A stretch of 64,000 nt of DNA from Nitrospira sp. (GCA_019636835.1 JAHBWU010000006.1:20269-84268), one strand, 5' to 3'; counted from the first letter of the stretch, positions 9,836-19,301 are shown. The notes: generated from the letters alone by a model not told the origin. Translations and numbers: made by a program.

Positions 9836-10386
9836 GTGCCGGGTTGTGAACTGCAGGCTGGACGCGAACCGTATCTCGTCGAAGGCTGTGGGAAGAGGAG
9901 ATGCACTTGAGATTGGTCCTCGACTTCCGCCAGCAACTGAGCCGCCGATTGTTTGAGCGTCGGATGGATCCAGAGCGGATCGAGTTCATTCATCGGCATG
10001 AGGACAAAGCGTCGCTGATGGAGACGAGGGTGCGGAATGGTCAACCCCGGTTCCTTAATAACTTGCTCGCCATAAAAGAGGATGTCTAAGTCGATCGTGC
10101 GAGGACCGGAGCGGTTGTCATCATCCCGCCCGAGAGAACGTTCGATTTCTTGGAGGGTCGTTAAGAGACTCCGTGGCGTGATGTCCGTTTCAAGCTGCAC
10201 CACCCCATTGAGGAACCATCCCTCCCCCGGATCGGTCCTGTCCCGAACCGGTTCTGTTTCATACAATAACGAGACGCCTTTCAGCCGGGAATGCGGCAAG
10301 AGGCTCAGCAACGTCATCGCCCGATCGCAAAAATCGACTCGATCGCCGACGTTCGACCCAAATCCGATGAAGACGGTCTCTGCCAT
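9832..10386 (-). CDS. folK: 2-amino-4-hydroxy-6-hydroxymethyldihydropteridine pyrophosphokinase
   Basis: Transfers pyrophosphate from ATP to 6-hydroxymethyl-dihydropterin in folate synthesis. 184 residues. Signature features are FIGFGSNVGDR at the N-terminus, YETEPV, FLNGVVQLET, the loop SLGRDDDNRSGPRTIDLDIL (the RxGPRxxDLDxL signature) and TIPHPRLHQRRFVL. The last ~30 residues, after VEDQSQVHLLF, are an unstructured extension. It lies between dapL and panC and overlaps panC by 4 nt. Confidence 0.95.
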   Translation of the reverse strand: MAETVFIGFGSNVGDRVDFCDRAMTLLSLLPHSRLKGVSLLYETEPVRDRTDPGEGWFLNGVVQLETDITPRSLLTTLQEIERSLGRDDDNRSGPRTIDLDILFYGEQVIKEPGLTIPHPRLHQRRFVLMPMNELDPLWIHPTLKQSAAQLLAEVEDQSQVHLLFPQPSTRYGSRPACSSQPGT

Positions 10387-10452
10387 GCGCGTATCTCGTG
10401 AAGCGTTAAGTTGAAGGAGCCTTCCGCAAACAATGCTTCATGAACGACATAG

Positions 10453-11628
10453 TCAAAAACCTGCCTTTTTAATCCGCTCCACTGCTTCCGCCAGACGTTC
10501 TTTGGAGGTGCAGAGCGTCATACGGATATACCCCTCTCCCGGCGCGCCGAATCCATTGCCGGGAGTCGTCACAATACCGGTTTTCTCCAAAAGGTGCGCG
10601 GTAAACGACGTCGACGTATAACCCTTCGGCACCGTCACCCACACGTAGAAGGCGGCCGGAGGAGGATCTACTTCTAATCCGAGACTCTTGAGACCAGGAA
10701 TAAGGGTGTCTCGACGAGCCTGGTAGTTCTTTCTCAAGGCGTCTGTCATCGAATCGTCCAGACCTAGGGCGGTAATGCCGGCTTCTTGAACCGCCTCAAA
10801 ACAGCCGGAGTCTAAGTTGCTTTTTACCTTGCCGAGACCGGCCAAGACTTCTTTGTTGCCGACCGCAAAGCCGATGCGCCAGCCGGTCATATTGTAGGTC
10901 TTGGAGAGGGAATGGAACTCAACACCGACGTCCTTTGCGCCTTCGACTTCCATGAAGCTTGCCGGGCGACGCCCGTCATAGTACACCTCTGAATAGGCGG
11001 CATCATGGCATACGATGATCTGGTGCTCCTGAGCAAAATCCACGACCCATTTGAAATAATCCTTCGTCATGACCACCGAGGTGGGATTGTTCGGCGAATT
11101 GAGCCACATCAGCTTGGCCTTCTTGGCCACCTCTTTCGGGATCGCACCGAGATCGGGCAAGAAACCGATGCTTTTCGTCAGCGGCATGATGTGCGAGATG
11201 CCTCCGGAAAAACTGGTACCGACTGGATACACCGGATAGCCAGGGCTTGGAACCAATACGACATCCCCAGGATCGACAAAGGCGAGATGAATATGCCCGA
11301 TACCCTCCTTTGAACCGATCAGCGTGAGAACCTCGTTCGCTGGATCAAGCGTCACATTGAATCGGCGTTTGTACCAACCAGCGACGGCTTTTCTGAAGGA
11401 CAGCATGCCTTCATAGGAGGGATATTGGTGATGCTTCGGGTCCTTGGCCGCGTTCGCCAAACTCTCGATGATGGGTATCGGCGTCGGTAAATCCGGGTCG
11501 CCGATGCCGAGGTTGATAATGTCCACCCCACGCGCGATGGCTTCTTGCTTCATTTTGTCGATCGCGGCGAACAAATAGGGAGGCAGTGTCTTAATGCGCG
11601 TGGCAACTTCGATCGGGAAACCGGCCAT
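10453..11628 (-). CDS. dapL: LL-diaminopimelate aminotransferase (class I/II aminotransferase)
   Basis: PLP enzyme that converts tetrahydrodipicolinate directly to LL-diaminopimelate in lysine and peptidoglycan synthesis. 391 residues. Diagnostic stretches: INLGIGDPDLPTP, KEGIGHIHLAFVDPGDVVL, WLNSPNNPTS, CHDAAYSEVYYDGRRP and the PLP-lysine motif SLSKTYNMTGWRIGFAVGN. AAAGGAG lies ~11 nt upstream of the start. The DapL route is used by several deep lineages, Nitrospirota among them, which fits the host inferred here. A general aspartate aminotransferase is the main alternative, but the N-terminal motif set is DapL-like. Confidence 0.88.
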   Translation of the reverse strand: MAGFPIEVATRIKTLPPYLFAAIDKMKQEAIARGVDIINLGIGDPDLPTPIPIIESLANAAKDPKHHQYPSYEGMLSFRKAVAGWYKRRFNVTLDPANEVLTLIGSKEGIGHIHLAFVDPGDVVLVPSPGYPVYPVGTSFSGGISHIMPLTKSIGFLPDLGAIPKEVAKKAKLMWLNSPNNPTSVVMTKDYFKWVVDFAQEHQIIVCHDAAYSEVYYDGRRPASFMEVEGAKDVGVEFHSLSKTYNMTGWRIGFAVGNKEVLAGLGKVKSNLDSGCFEAVQEAGITALGLDDSMTDALRKNYQARRDTLIPGLKSLGLEVDPPPAAFYVWVTVPKGYTSTSFTAHLLEKTGIVTTPGNGFGAPGEGYIRMTLCTSKERLAEAVERIKKAGF

Positions 11629-11778
11629 TGTGATCTTACTCCTTTCGTAGATGAGTTCGTCACGAAGACGTCAGATCGTCATGTCATCAAGTCGGGGAAA
11701 CTCGTGTGGGTTTTCGCCGTGATGACGTTGAGATTTGTCGATGGAGAGAATAAGACTACTTCAGGAATGAGTCCGTAA

Positions 11779-12462
11779 TCAACGACTGGATTGAAGCAGA
11801 CGAGCGATCAGCCGGTCCGCCGTAAGATGGAGCTGCGGCAACTGTGGCAGAGCGGCTGATCTTACTTGATGTTCGGTCAGACCCGCTTTCATCAAGTCCG
11901 GCGCGCATTCTTGACAGAGTGCGTCGATCCCTCCTTCCTCCATCTCCAAATGAAAGAGCAGACCATACGCACGATCTCCGTAGCGAAAGGCTTGCAGTGG
12001 AGCAATGTTCGAACCAGCCAACGGCACGCAATGGTTTGGTAAGTCAAAGACTTCCCCATGCCATTCAAAGACATCGAAGGATTCAGGGCCCGCCCCAAAC
12101 ACAGGGTCTTGTTTTCCCGCATCAGTGAGGCGAACAGGGGTCATGCCGATTTCCAATGCCTTGCCTGATCGCACGGTGGCGCCGAGCGCTTTTGCCATAA
12201 ATTGACTCCCCAAACACACCCCGACCATCGACTTACCGGCGAGCAGCGCAGACCTGATGAAGTCGGTCTCCTCGGCAATCCACTTGTCGGAATCGTTCAC
12301 TGACATCGGTCCACCCATCACGATCAATAAGTCCCCTCCATCTTGAGGTACGCCTTCTTTCGGAACAAGAGAATATTCAAGGCTTACGCCACGTTTAGCG
12401 AGGGCCTTTGCAAAAGCTCCCGGACCCTCGAAAGGAACATGTTGGAGGCAAACGACGCGCAT
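11779..12462 (-). CDS. Class I glutamine amidotransferase (GMP synthase-like, stand-alone)
   Basis: 227 residues comprising a single GATase1 domain. The catalytic Cys is in GVCLGSQFMAKALG and the His in LLFHLEMEE, with the preceding FEWHGEVFDLP segment also typical of this subgroup. The oxyanion region MGGPMSVND is present. No synthetase domain is attached, so it belongs to the GuaA-amidotransferase-like proteins of uncertain substrate (gamma-glutamyl hydrolase-like roles are known in relatives). It is on the same strand as dapL, 150 bp upstream. The 344-bp gap 12463-12806 that follows holds nothing I recognise. Confidence 0.85.
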   Translation of the reverse strand: MRVVCLQHVPFEGPGAFAKALAKRGVSLEYSLVPKEGVPQDGGDLLIVMGGPMSVNDSDKWIAEETDFIRSALLAGKSMVGVCLGSQFMAKALGATVRSGKALEIGMTPVRLTDAGKQDPVFGAGPESFDVFEWHGEVFDLPNHCVPLAGSNIAPLQAFRYGDRAYGLLFHLEMEEGGIDALCQECAPDLMKAGLTEHQVRSAALPQLPQLHLTADRLIARLLQSSR

Positions 12463-12806
12463 TGATCCCCTGTTAGAGAGACTTCAGCTCTTATATACCG
12501 AACGGCTCGATGAATAAAGAGCGGTTGCAACACATGATCGTCCCCCTGGGAACAGCTTTGCCGATGAAATTGTGGCACTCCTTTCATGGATTACTGTCAG
12601 ACAGTGACTTAAATCGAAAAGGAAGATAGGCAAGCTCTCAGCCGGTACAATGTCTCCAAGAATCGTCAATGAAAATGATGACTTAGAAATCTCTTTGGAC
12701 GCTTTCGTGAAGACGCGAAGGCCGCACTCACCTGTCCTCAGAGCGGCTGTGCAACTTGTGGTGGGTTCCCTTTTCCATTCCCGCTCCCTTAAAGTAAGCG
12801 GCCCGT

Positions 12807-13763
12807 ATGTTCATACCCGATACGACACAGTCGCTGATTCTTGGGATCGATCGCGTCCTGATCCACACGCCGGATGTGGAACGTGTCTTCGCGCGATTTC
12901 GTTACGAGTTCGGCCTGCCGGTCGCGTGGCCGATCACCGACTGTGGCCTGCTCGTGTCGGGTGGCCTGCACGTCGGTAATATGAATATCGAAATCGGTCG
13001 GTTCACAGGATTGGATCTTCCTGGAACCTGGTTCTACGGGCTCGGCCTTGCACCATCACAGCCGACATGGGAGACAGTGAACGGGTTAGTGTCCCGAAAG
13101 GTGTTGCACACACCTCCTGTGACACTGCACTACCAAGAGCCGGTTGCAACCAGATCCACGTTCACCTTCTTGCGCAATCTCCTCGATGGCCAGCCGAACA
13201 CACCGTTTTGGCTCGGTCGGCCTTGGGGCGGAAATACTCGAACCTGTCGAACTCTGGCGGCCCTTAGTACCTGGATGGTCGCTACAGAGGCCGGTGCCAT
13301 GACATTTTCGAAGCTATTGGGCAGCTCCGTGGTCTTCTTGTGCGACAACCAAATCGATCGTCATCAAGAGCGACTCGCGGAATTGAAGGCCGACTGGCGG
13401 AGGATGCGACAGAGCGGACCGTATGGAATCACCGGGGTTGCGGCAATTAACATTGAAGTTGCTACCACCACCGACAGTTGGAGGAGACTCCTGGATCGAT
13501 CGGATTTGGAAACAAATTCGATCCATTCTTTCAGCATGGGGCCGCCGCTTCGGTTTCAACCCGGTGGCAGGAACCGATTGCTCGGCATCGAGTTTTCATG
13601 CGCCGACCTCGGATTGACCGCTCAGAAGCTTATTGAAAAGAGATCGCTGGTTCCAACGGACGGCAAAAGAATCACCTTCTCTCCAGATCGCATGGACGGT
13701 TTGACGATTGGATTCAGCCAGTCTCCGACTACGAGGGCGAATTCAGACCCTAGCCTTCCCTAG
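12807..13763 (+). CDS. VOC (glyoxalase/bleomycin-resistance) fold protein, function unknown
   Basis: 318 residues. The N-terminus GIDRVLIHTPDVERVFARF resembles the start of a VOC module, with a second weaker half around GVAAINIEVATTTDSWRRLL and a late GNRLLGIEFSCADL strand pair. This suggests two paired beta-alpha-beta modules. I cannot identify metal ligands with certainty (candidate: the H of LIHTPD). It is the first of three co-directional genes (12807, 13922, 14816), but gaps of 158 and 33 bp make a single operon uncertain. No specific substrate can be proposed. Confidence 0.6.
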   Translation: MFIPDTTQSLILGIDRVLIHTPDVERVFARFRYEFGLPVAWPITDCGLLVSGGLHVGNMNIEIGRFTGLDLPGTWFYGLGLAPSQPTWETVNGLVSRKVLHTPPVTLHYQEPVATRSTFTFLRNLLDGQPNTPFWLGRPWGGNTRTCRTLAALSTWMVATEAGAMTFSKLLGSSVVFLCDNQIDRHQERLAELKADWRRMRQSGPYGITGVAAINIEVATTTDSWRRLLDRSDLETNSIHSFSMGPPLRFQPGGRNRLLGIEFSCADLGLTAQKLIEKRSLVPTDGKRITFSPDRMDGLTIGFSQSPTTRANSDPSLP

Positions 13764-13921
13764 CATCAACAACGGCATCTACGGTCATCCGATCGACCTT
13801 GCTTCCGACTTTGCCGTTATCACTGGTGGACTAGTGGGTACCCTCTCTGTCCAGCCGAATTGTGCTCTCCCCGCGTGTTGCCCCTTTAGCTCGCTGTTGG
13901 AATTACCGATGAGTAAGCGTC

Positions 13922-14782
13922 ATGCCTGTCATAACTCCACGGATAGAACACCTCGTTGATGACCGTCCCTCAAAACGACCCAAGATCCCACTAGACACCG
14001 TTCCGCGTTACTCATGGCGACAATTACTTCTTTCCCGCTATCACGCGTGCTGGTACCACTTTGGGGAACGGCTGGCTTGGTCACGAGGGCCATACCGAGA
14101 ACGGCCGGCGGAGCAGCTTCATAATCTTAGTGGAATTCAGCAAGAGCGGATGGCGTCGTTAAGAAGGCGTTTCCGCGTACGATTTGAGCAGCGAGTGGAA
14201 CAGATCACCGCACTGAAGCAGTACGACTATCTCGATATACTCGATCAAGCCTGGTCGGCTTGGAAATTACCGCATTCGACAGGCGGTGTCGTTCAAGACA
14301 TCGGTTCAAGTAACTTCTGGTACGCCGCTGTTTTACACGCCTTCTTTCGGCCCACGAAGATGGTCGGCATCGAGGTGGAGGGGCATCGAATGTACATCAA
14401 TGGATATAGTCGTCTCGATTATGCGCACGGTTATATTCAGGACCTGCCGAATACGGAGTTCGTCGTCGGCGACTATGCCTGCTACAAGCGTCCAGCTGAC
14501 GTCGTGACGGCGTGGTATCCCTTCGTGACGCCCGATCCCGTGCTGGCTTGGCGGATGCCGCTTTCCGTGTTGGCACCGCGCACGGTGTTCTCGCAGATCG
14601 CCCGAAACCTACGACCCCACGGTCTGTTCATCATGGTCAACCAAGGCAGAGAGGAGGCGGCTATCGCAGCTGCCTGGTGCGAGAAAGTCGGCCTCATGCG
14701 GTACGGATCATGCGAGGTCATGGCCACGCTGCGCTCCCGGCTTCCCGCAGTGGCATCATGGTGGATGCTCTCGCAAGCCTAG
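13922..14782 (+). CDS. Putative SAM-dependent methyltransferase-fold protein
   Basis: 286 residues. A Rossmann-type motif I is suggested by VVQDIGSSNFWYAAVLHAF followed by MVGIEVEGH, whose acidic residue would bind the SAM ribose. Motif IV could be VVTAWYPFVTPDP, and a late strand is LRPHGLFIMVNQG. The first ~130 residues are basic and tryptophan-rich without known motifs. I do not recognise a characterised family. It precedes the unknown gene at 14816 by 33 bp, so the two may act together. Confidence 0.6.
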   Translation: MPVITPRIEHLVDDRPSKRPKIPLDTVPRYSWRQLLLSRYHACWYHFGERLAWSRGPYRERPAEQLHNLSGIQQERMASLRRRFRVRFEQRVEQITALKQYDYLDILDQAWSAWKLPHSTGGVVQDIGSSNFWYAAVLHAFFRPTKMVGIEVEGHRMYINGYSRLDYAHGYIQDLPNTEFVVGDYACYKRPADVVTAWYPFVTPDPVLAWRMPLSVLAPRTVFSQIARNLRPHGLFIMVNQGREEAAIAAAWCEKVGLMRYGSCEVMATLRSRLPAVASWWMLSQA

Positions 14783-14815
14783 CCGTGCGTCCGTCTCTGC
14801 GCTAGAATTGGTGTC

Positions 14816-15643
14816 GTGAAACACTCCCTCAAGAATACGGATGATCTTCGGTGGCTGATCGGGCATACGGGCGGTTTCCGCTCAGGGTACGTGACCGATG
14901 TACAGATGTCCAAACGCCGACTCTTGGACGAAGGTTCCGGACGGGAGGTGCCGGCCGGTACCTCCGTCTCAGTAACCATCCGCTATGAGATCCGCGGGAT
15001 GGTGCGAGTGGCCAAACTCGCCATGACCGGCGTGACGGATTTTTCCATCTTCGAGCAAGAGGGCGCCGATTGTTCCGCCCTTGGCGTCATTCAGACGGAG
15101 TTCAGCGCAGGAAAACTTCGCTTCTGGTTCGATCCCCAGGGAGAGCTCTATGTCGTGTGTGATGAGGCCCATTTGGATGAAATCGCCACGCCGTTCGTGA
15201 CGGCTGACCAGGCGGCCGAATTTGCTCGATGGACATTTCAAGGTCGAACCGCCGAAGGCCCCACGGTGCAGTGGCTGTTGCACGAATTGGATCGAGCCGG
15301 GCTGCCCTGTGCTTGGCGTGAAGCGAAACGGGACGTCGCAATTCATCCGGCGGTGCAGTGGGAAGGCGATCTGATTCCGGCGGTCGACTTCTCGGTCGAC
15401 GGGGACAACATGGTCCATGTCATGGCCTATCGCCTATTGGAGGGACAAGGTTTCGGTCTGATGCTGCGGGTGTTTGGGATTCAGGATCGGCGGATGCGCC
15501 GGATCCTCGAAGTCCTGACCGATCAGATCACCCAACATTTTGCCGGTGACTGCCTCGTCGGCACGACGATCGTCCCAGGCCGTGAATGGGAGGGTTGGTT
15601 GACTCGGGAACACCATGCACGACACGACCGATGGGACAGATGA
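14816..15643 (+). CDS. Conserved-looking hypothetical protein
   Basis: 275 residues from a GTG start; no ATG is available near the beginning and no strong ribosome site is seen. There is no signal peptide or membrane segment. Composition is that of an ordinary soluble alpha/beta protein (SVTIRYEIRGMVRVAKLAM, then LLEGQGFGLMLRVFG). I recognise no catalytic motif. The codon use matches neighbouring core genes, so it is likely real. It converges on the methyltransferase gene at 15659, with only 15 bp between the stops. Confidence 0.55.
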   Translation: MKHSLKNTDDLRWLIGHTGGFRSGYVTDVQMSKRRLLDEGSGREVPAGTSVSVTIRYEIRGMVRVAKLAMTGVTDFSIFEQEGADCSALGVIQTEFSAGKLRFWFDPQGELYVVCDEAHLDEIATPFVTADQAAEFARWTFQGRTAEGPTVQWLLHELDRAGLPCAWREAKRDVAIHPAVQWEGDLIPAVDFSVDGDNMVHVMAYRLLEGQGFGLMLRVFGIQDRRMRRILEVLTDQITQHFAGDCLVGTTIVPGREWEGWLTREHHARHDRWDR

Positions 15644-15658
15644 GAGGAGAGAAGCGAG

Positions 15659-16396
15659 TCAGTGCGCGTGCTCGGCAGAATAGTGCCCGTTGCCGTTCCC
15701 ATTTGCAAAACCGGCTGCACCGTTACCGTTCACATACTCCGCGACAGAGTGAGTCACGACGTTTCCGTTGGTCTGTTTGCCCTTTCCGTTGACACATTCC
15801 ACCAAGGCCCAAAACCGTAATGGGTTGACTCGCTGTTTTCGGGCAATCTCCAGGGACGTTCCCTCCAACACGGTATTCAGCGACAAGTCCGTTCGCCAGC
15901 CGAGATGTTTGGTCAACGGAGAAATCACTTTTTCCACGGCGGCAATGACCTTGTTGCCGTTGCTGAAATGGTTGAGCATGATGATGCGCCCCCCTGGGCG
16001 GCAGACCCGAATCATCTCATTGACCACTTTGCGATAGTCGGGAACCGCCGTCACCACATAGGCGGCAACCACGGTATCGAAGCTGTCATCCGTGAACTCC
16101 ATGGCTCCTGCGTCCATGCGATGAAGCTGGACGTGGTCGAGGCTATGGGCTTCGGCCTTTTCCTTCGCTTTTGCCAGCATACCTTCGGACAGATCGATCC
16201 CGACGATCCGGCAATGCCGCGGGTACATCGGAAGGGCGAGGCCGGTCCCCACCCCCACCTCAAGAATGCGTTCGTCAGGTTGCACGTTCAGATTCCGGAT
16301 GGCCGATTCACGCCCTTCATGAAAGACTTTCCCAAAAACCTTATCGTAGAACCCCGCGTAAGAAGTGTACACACGCTCAATCTTGATGGGATCCAT
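15659..16396 (-). CDS. Class I SAM methyltransferase (PmtA-like) with Asn/Gly-rich tail
   Basis: The ATG at 16394-16396 is chosen because GGAGG lies 5 nt upstream; a TTG 12 nt earlier is the alternative. 245 residues. Motif I is ILEVGVGTGLALPMY, followed by VGIDLSEGMLAKAKEKA and VVAAYVVTAVPDYRKVV, close to phosphatidylethanolamine N-methyltransferases and related ubiquinone/menaquinone-type enzymes. The last ~45 residues are low complexity and rich in N and G (NGKGKQTNGN, NGNGAAGF, ANGNGNGH), unlike the normal C-terminus. This tail probably is disordered. Substrate assignment to phospholipid is an inference. Confidence 0.8.
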   Translation of the reverse strand: MDPIKIERVYTSYAGFYDKVFGKVFHEGRESAIRNLNVQPDERILEVGVGTGLALPMYPRHCRIVGIDLSEGMLAKAKEKAEAHSLDHVQLHRMDAGAMEFTDDSFDTVVAAYVVTAVPDYRKVVNEMIRVCRPGGRIIMLNHFSNGNKVIAAVEKVISPLTKHLGWRTDLSLNTVLEGTSLEIARKQRVNPLRFWALVECVNGKGKQTNGNVVTHSVAEYVNGNGAAGFANGNGNGHYSAEHAH

Positions 16397-16650
16397 GCTC
16401 TCCTCCAAACCTCACACGATCCGGCCTGTGCCTTCCTCACACTCTCAGAGGCAGCAGACCGCCATGGTAACGCGGGGAAAAATTGAGGCGGGAAATTCAC
16501 GTGGTGCAAGGCCCGCCCAGAACGTAGTCCGGCGTACTCTAGCCAAACTCATCTTCATGAGTCAACAGATTCTTGGAAGGTCCGAGACGGAACTACCTAC
16601 CTACAGCCACAGAGGCAGAACGGTGATTTCATGTCTTGCCTTCTTGATTC

Positions 16651-17298
16651 ATGCCTCGTTCCTATGTGATAGGTACGTTTATGATGCTGGCCGGCTTCTT
16701 CGCAGGGATCTTATTCATTGGGCTGATCGTCGGTGATTGGCTGTATTTTATTCGGCTGACCCCGGACGCCATTCGGTACGGTTGCCGTGTCGCCGACAAC
16801 AAGGATCAGTGGCCTGGCGCTGCCCTCACCACCCTAAGCGATCGGTTCACTTCCGAGGGCGTGCTGATGCTTCCGCACGGAATAGCCTGGTTTTATCCAC
16901 AGCTCTCCCAGATTGCCATCCGCCCTCAGTATCGATTGTTTTCCAGACGGTTCCGGACCGCCTGGCCGGTGAAAGGGCTGATTCATCTTTCGCCGCATGA
17001 TCAATCGCTGAACACGCTGTGTGTGAAGCGTATGCCGTGGTCATCGGCACTCATGACATTCCTCTGGTTTGCGCTCGTCTTGATCGGGTCCCTGACCTTT
17101 GTGATCCAGTATGCCATGGATGGAGGATTTGCCTCACTGGGAGGAACCCTTACGGGCGTGGCGGTCATCGCCCTCGCCGCTCTTGTGCTGGCCTTCGGAC
17201 TCGTCACGCTGGCCCTCGCGTATCGGCTCGAAGACGGCCGCCTCATGAAAGTCTATGGCGAGTTGCGAGAGGCCGTTGAGCTCCCAACATCCCCCTAA
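16651..17298 (+). CDS. Membrane protein of unknown function
   Basis: 215 residues with an N-terminal membrane segment (about residues 6-30, VIGTFMMLAGFFAGILFIGL), a ~95-residue soluble region (GYGCR-like cysteine near 45, then LMLPHGIAWFYP), and two more membrane segments near 133-155 and 163-190. The C-terminus is cytoplasmic by the positive-inside rule. No family recognised. The upstream 254 bp show no gene. Confidence 0.6.
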   Translation: MPRSYVIGTFMMLAGFFAGILFIGLIVGDWLYFIRLTPDAIRYGCRVADNKDQWPGAALTTLSDRFTSEGVLMLPHGIAWFYPQLSQIAIRPQYRLFSRRFRTAWPVKGLIHLSPHDQSLNTLCVKRMPWSSALMTFLWFALVLIGSLTFVIQYAMDGGFASLGGTLTGVAVIALAALVLAFGLVTLALAYRLEDGRLMKVYGELREAVELPTSP

Positions 17299-17307
17299 CC
17301 TGACCCG

Positions 17308-17664
17308 TCATGTTTGTTCTTGTGAAATAAATAAGCTCAAGAAGTGATCATATTCGGCGGGCAAATTCAGGGCCGATCGGTTATGAGCGAGGCCGGCGAT
17401 GATGCCGTGATGTTTGTTTGCAAGACCAGATGTATCAAAGGCCGATCGGAATTGCTGCCATCGTAAAGTCGGATCGGAGATGATTCGACCTTGTTCGTCT
17501 TTCGGCAGTGCATGCATGAGAGTCGTCAGAGTCCGAATGGCTTTTTCCACGCTTTCGTATGGCGGGGCCAGTTTGAGCCGGGCATAGAACGTTTCGAGGT
17601 GCCGGCGGAATTCATCTTTAAGGGATTGAAGTTGATCTGAGTGAGTCGATTCAGCGTCGGGCAT
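17308..17664 (-). CDS. Hypothetical small soluble protein
   Basis: 118 residues, helical, no signal or membrane segment. Readable landmarks are LKDEFRRHLETFYARLKLAPP and SDPTLRWQQFRSAFDTSGL. No known family. It is convergent with the membrane protein gene at 16651 (9 bp between stops) and divergent from the lipoprotein gene at 17729. Confidence 0.5.
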   Translation of the reverse strand: MPDAESTHSDQLQSLKDEFRRHLETFYARLKLAPPYESVEKAIRTLTTLMHALPKDEQGRIISDPTLRWQQFRSAFDTSGLANKHHGIIAGLAHNRSALNLPAEYDHFLSLFISQEQT

Positions 17665-17728
17665 GGTATTTCGGACGATGATACGGTATGAACAAGGGAT
17701 GAAACAACTCTTTCAGGGGAGGAAGCAC

Positions 17729-18214
17729 ATGAAACGGATCGTAAGTGGGTTGCTTGGCGCATTCGCCCTAACCATGTTAATCGGCTGCTCATCCTCGCAC
17801 CATCACCACGGCATGATGAATAGTGGCAAGAGCGAGGCGTACTGGCAGAAGGGCCAGCAAGACATGGAGGGACTGATCAATCGGACCGTCAAAGATCCTG
17901 ATAAGGCGAAACAGGTCAATGGGCTCGTCGGCGAGATCATCAAGGAGCTCAAGGCAAGCCGGGAACAGGAACGGGCCTATCACAGAGACCTCTATACCTT
18001 GAACGCCAGCTATACCGCGGCCCCCGATGAATTCTCAAAAATTCTCAACGAGGCGAACATCCAGCGGATGCAGAGTTCGGCCAGGGTGCTGAGCCTTCGG
18101 TTCAAGATGAAGGATCTGATGACCGCCGATGAGTGGAAGGCGCTCTCGGACCGCATGATTTCCTACAGCGGCCGTTACCAACATGGAAGCGCAGGGGCGA
18201 AGACGGGCTACTGA
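17729..18214 (+). CDS. Lipoprotein, Spy/CnrR-like helical periplasmic protein
   Basis: The ATG at 17729 is preceded by GGGGAGGAAG, so I prefer it to upstream in-frame starts. 161 residues. Lipobox LIGC places the lipidated Cys at residue 20, followed by SSSHHHHGMM, a His-rich stretch that could bind metal. The rest is a helical hairpin with two halves, ending in RFKMKDLMTADEWKALSDRM, which resembles the LTxxQ-type repeats of Spy and CnrX/metal-resistance periplasmic proteins. Role in metal or envelope stress is inferred from this resemblance only. Confidence 0.65.
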   Translation: MKRIVSGLLGAFALTMLIGCSSSHHHHGMMNSGKSEAYWQKGQQDMEGLINRTVKDPDKAKQVNGLVGEIIKELKASREQERAYHRDLYTLNASYTAAPDEFSKILNEANIQRMQSSARVLSLRFKMKDLMTADEWKALSDRMISYSGRYQHGSAGAKTGY

Positions 18215-18220
18215 CAAGCT

Positions 18221-18266
18221 GATGAAGCGTCGTTCGTATGCGAGAGGACGGGCGACGAGATACGTA
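18221..18266. repeat. Interspersed repeat copy in a convergent gap
   Basis: The gap between the lipoprotein stop and the BNR gene stop contains GATGAAGCGTCGTTCGT then ATGCGAGA, GGGCGACGAGATACGT. The same blocks occur at 48736-48807, also between two convergent genes. Partially self-complementary. Likely a REP-like element that may double as a transcription terminator. Confidence 0.5.
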
Positions 18267-18269
18267 TGA

Positions 18270-19301
18270 CTAATTCTGAGCCGGTGCGGCTTTGAGCGGA
18301 ACGCTGGTCCAGGTCGCACCGGCATCGGTGGAACGATAGAGGCCGCTTCCGTTCGTGCCGGCATAGAGTATCTGTGGATTCTTCGGATTCATGGCCAGGG
18401 CACGAATGTTGAGCGTCGCCATGCCTTGGTTTATCGCCTGCCACGCTTTTCCGCTGTCTAAACTTTTCCAGACCCCTTTCGGGCCACCGACATAGAACCG
18501 TGCCGGCTCCGTGGGGTGAAGCAGCATACTGCTGATAAAGGGATCGGAGATGGATTGCCCGATCCGTTCCCACTGCTCACCTTTGTTCGTGGTGCGAAAG
18601 AGACCTTTTGTCGTCCCCGCATACACGATGTCAGGGTTCGTCCCGTCGATTTCAATGGCATTGACACCCAGCGCCATGGACGCCATCAGCTCACTCTCGG
18701 GAATCAGCCCGTTGTTGATCTTCTTCCACGACATCGCCCCATCGTCCGAGCGATACATCCCGCCGGTCGTGCCACCGTACAGAATGGTGGGGTCCTTGGG
18801 ATTGATGGCAATAGACGTCACAATGTGAACTTCCTTCATCCCGTTCATCCGTTCTTCCCATTCCCGGCCCGCGTCCTGCGTATGGAAAGCCCCCACCGTC
18901 GTTGCAATGTAGATCTTCTCGCTCAGGGCAGGATGGAACACAAACTGATTCACGAACGAGACATGTTCTTTCAATCCAACGTTATGTGGAAGCCAATGTT
19001 GCCCGCCGTCCGGACTTTTGTAGACCGCGTCTCCCATCGTCCCGGCATAAATCGTGGCCGGCAGGAGAGGATCGATCGCGAGCGTGGTGACTCGGCGCGC
19101 GCTGAAACTCGGGAACCGCTCCCAGGTTCCACCGCCGTCGCGGGACTTGTAGACCGCGTCATTCGTGGCCACGTAGAGAATATTCGCATTGGTCGGATGA
19201 AGCGCGATCGACACGATGGACTCGCTCTCTTTTTGACAGCCGAGCGAGAAGATCGGAATGGCGAACAAGGTCAATGTAGCGACGGTACGAAGCTTCATCA
19301 T
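18270..19301 (-). CDS. BNR/YCF48-like beta-propeller lipoprotein
   Basis: The start is placed at the ATG at 19299-19301, giving MMKLRTVATLTLFAIPIF and a lipobox SLGC; the frame extends further upstream without need. About 343 residues. Five or more repeats of the type HPTNANILYVATNDAVYKS-RDGGGTWE (Asp-box-like SxDxGxTW) indicate a beta-propeller of the sialidase/BNR or photosystem-assembly Ycf48 type. It is likely anchored in the envelope and binds a partner or glycan; no hydrolase residues can be assigned. It converges on the lipoprotein at 17729. Confidence 0.78.
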   Translation of the reverse strand: MMKLRTVATLTLFAIPIFSLGCQKESESIVSIALHPTNANILYVATNDAVYKSRDGGGTWERFPSFSARRVTTLAIDPLLPATIYAGTMGDAVYKSPDGGQHWLPHNVGLKEHVSFVNQFVFHPALSEKIYIATTVGAFHTQDAGREWEERMNGMKEVHIVTSIAINPKDPTILYGGTTGGMYRSDDGAMSWKKINNGLIPESELMASMALGVNAIEIDGTNPDIVYAGTTKGLFRTTNKGEQWERIGQSISDPFISSMLLHPTEPARFYVGGPKGVWKSLDSGKAWQAINQGMATLNIRALAMNPKNPQILYAGTNGSGLYRSTDAGATWTSVPLKAAPAQN

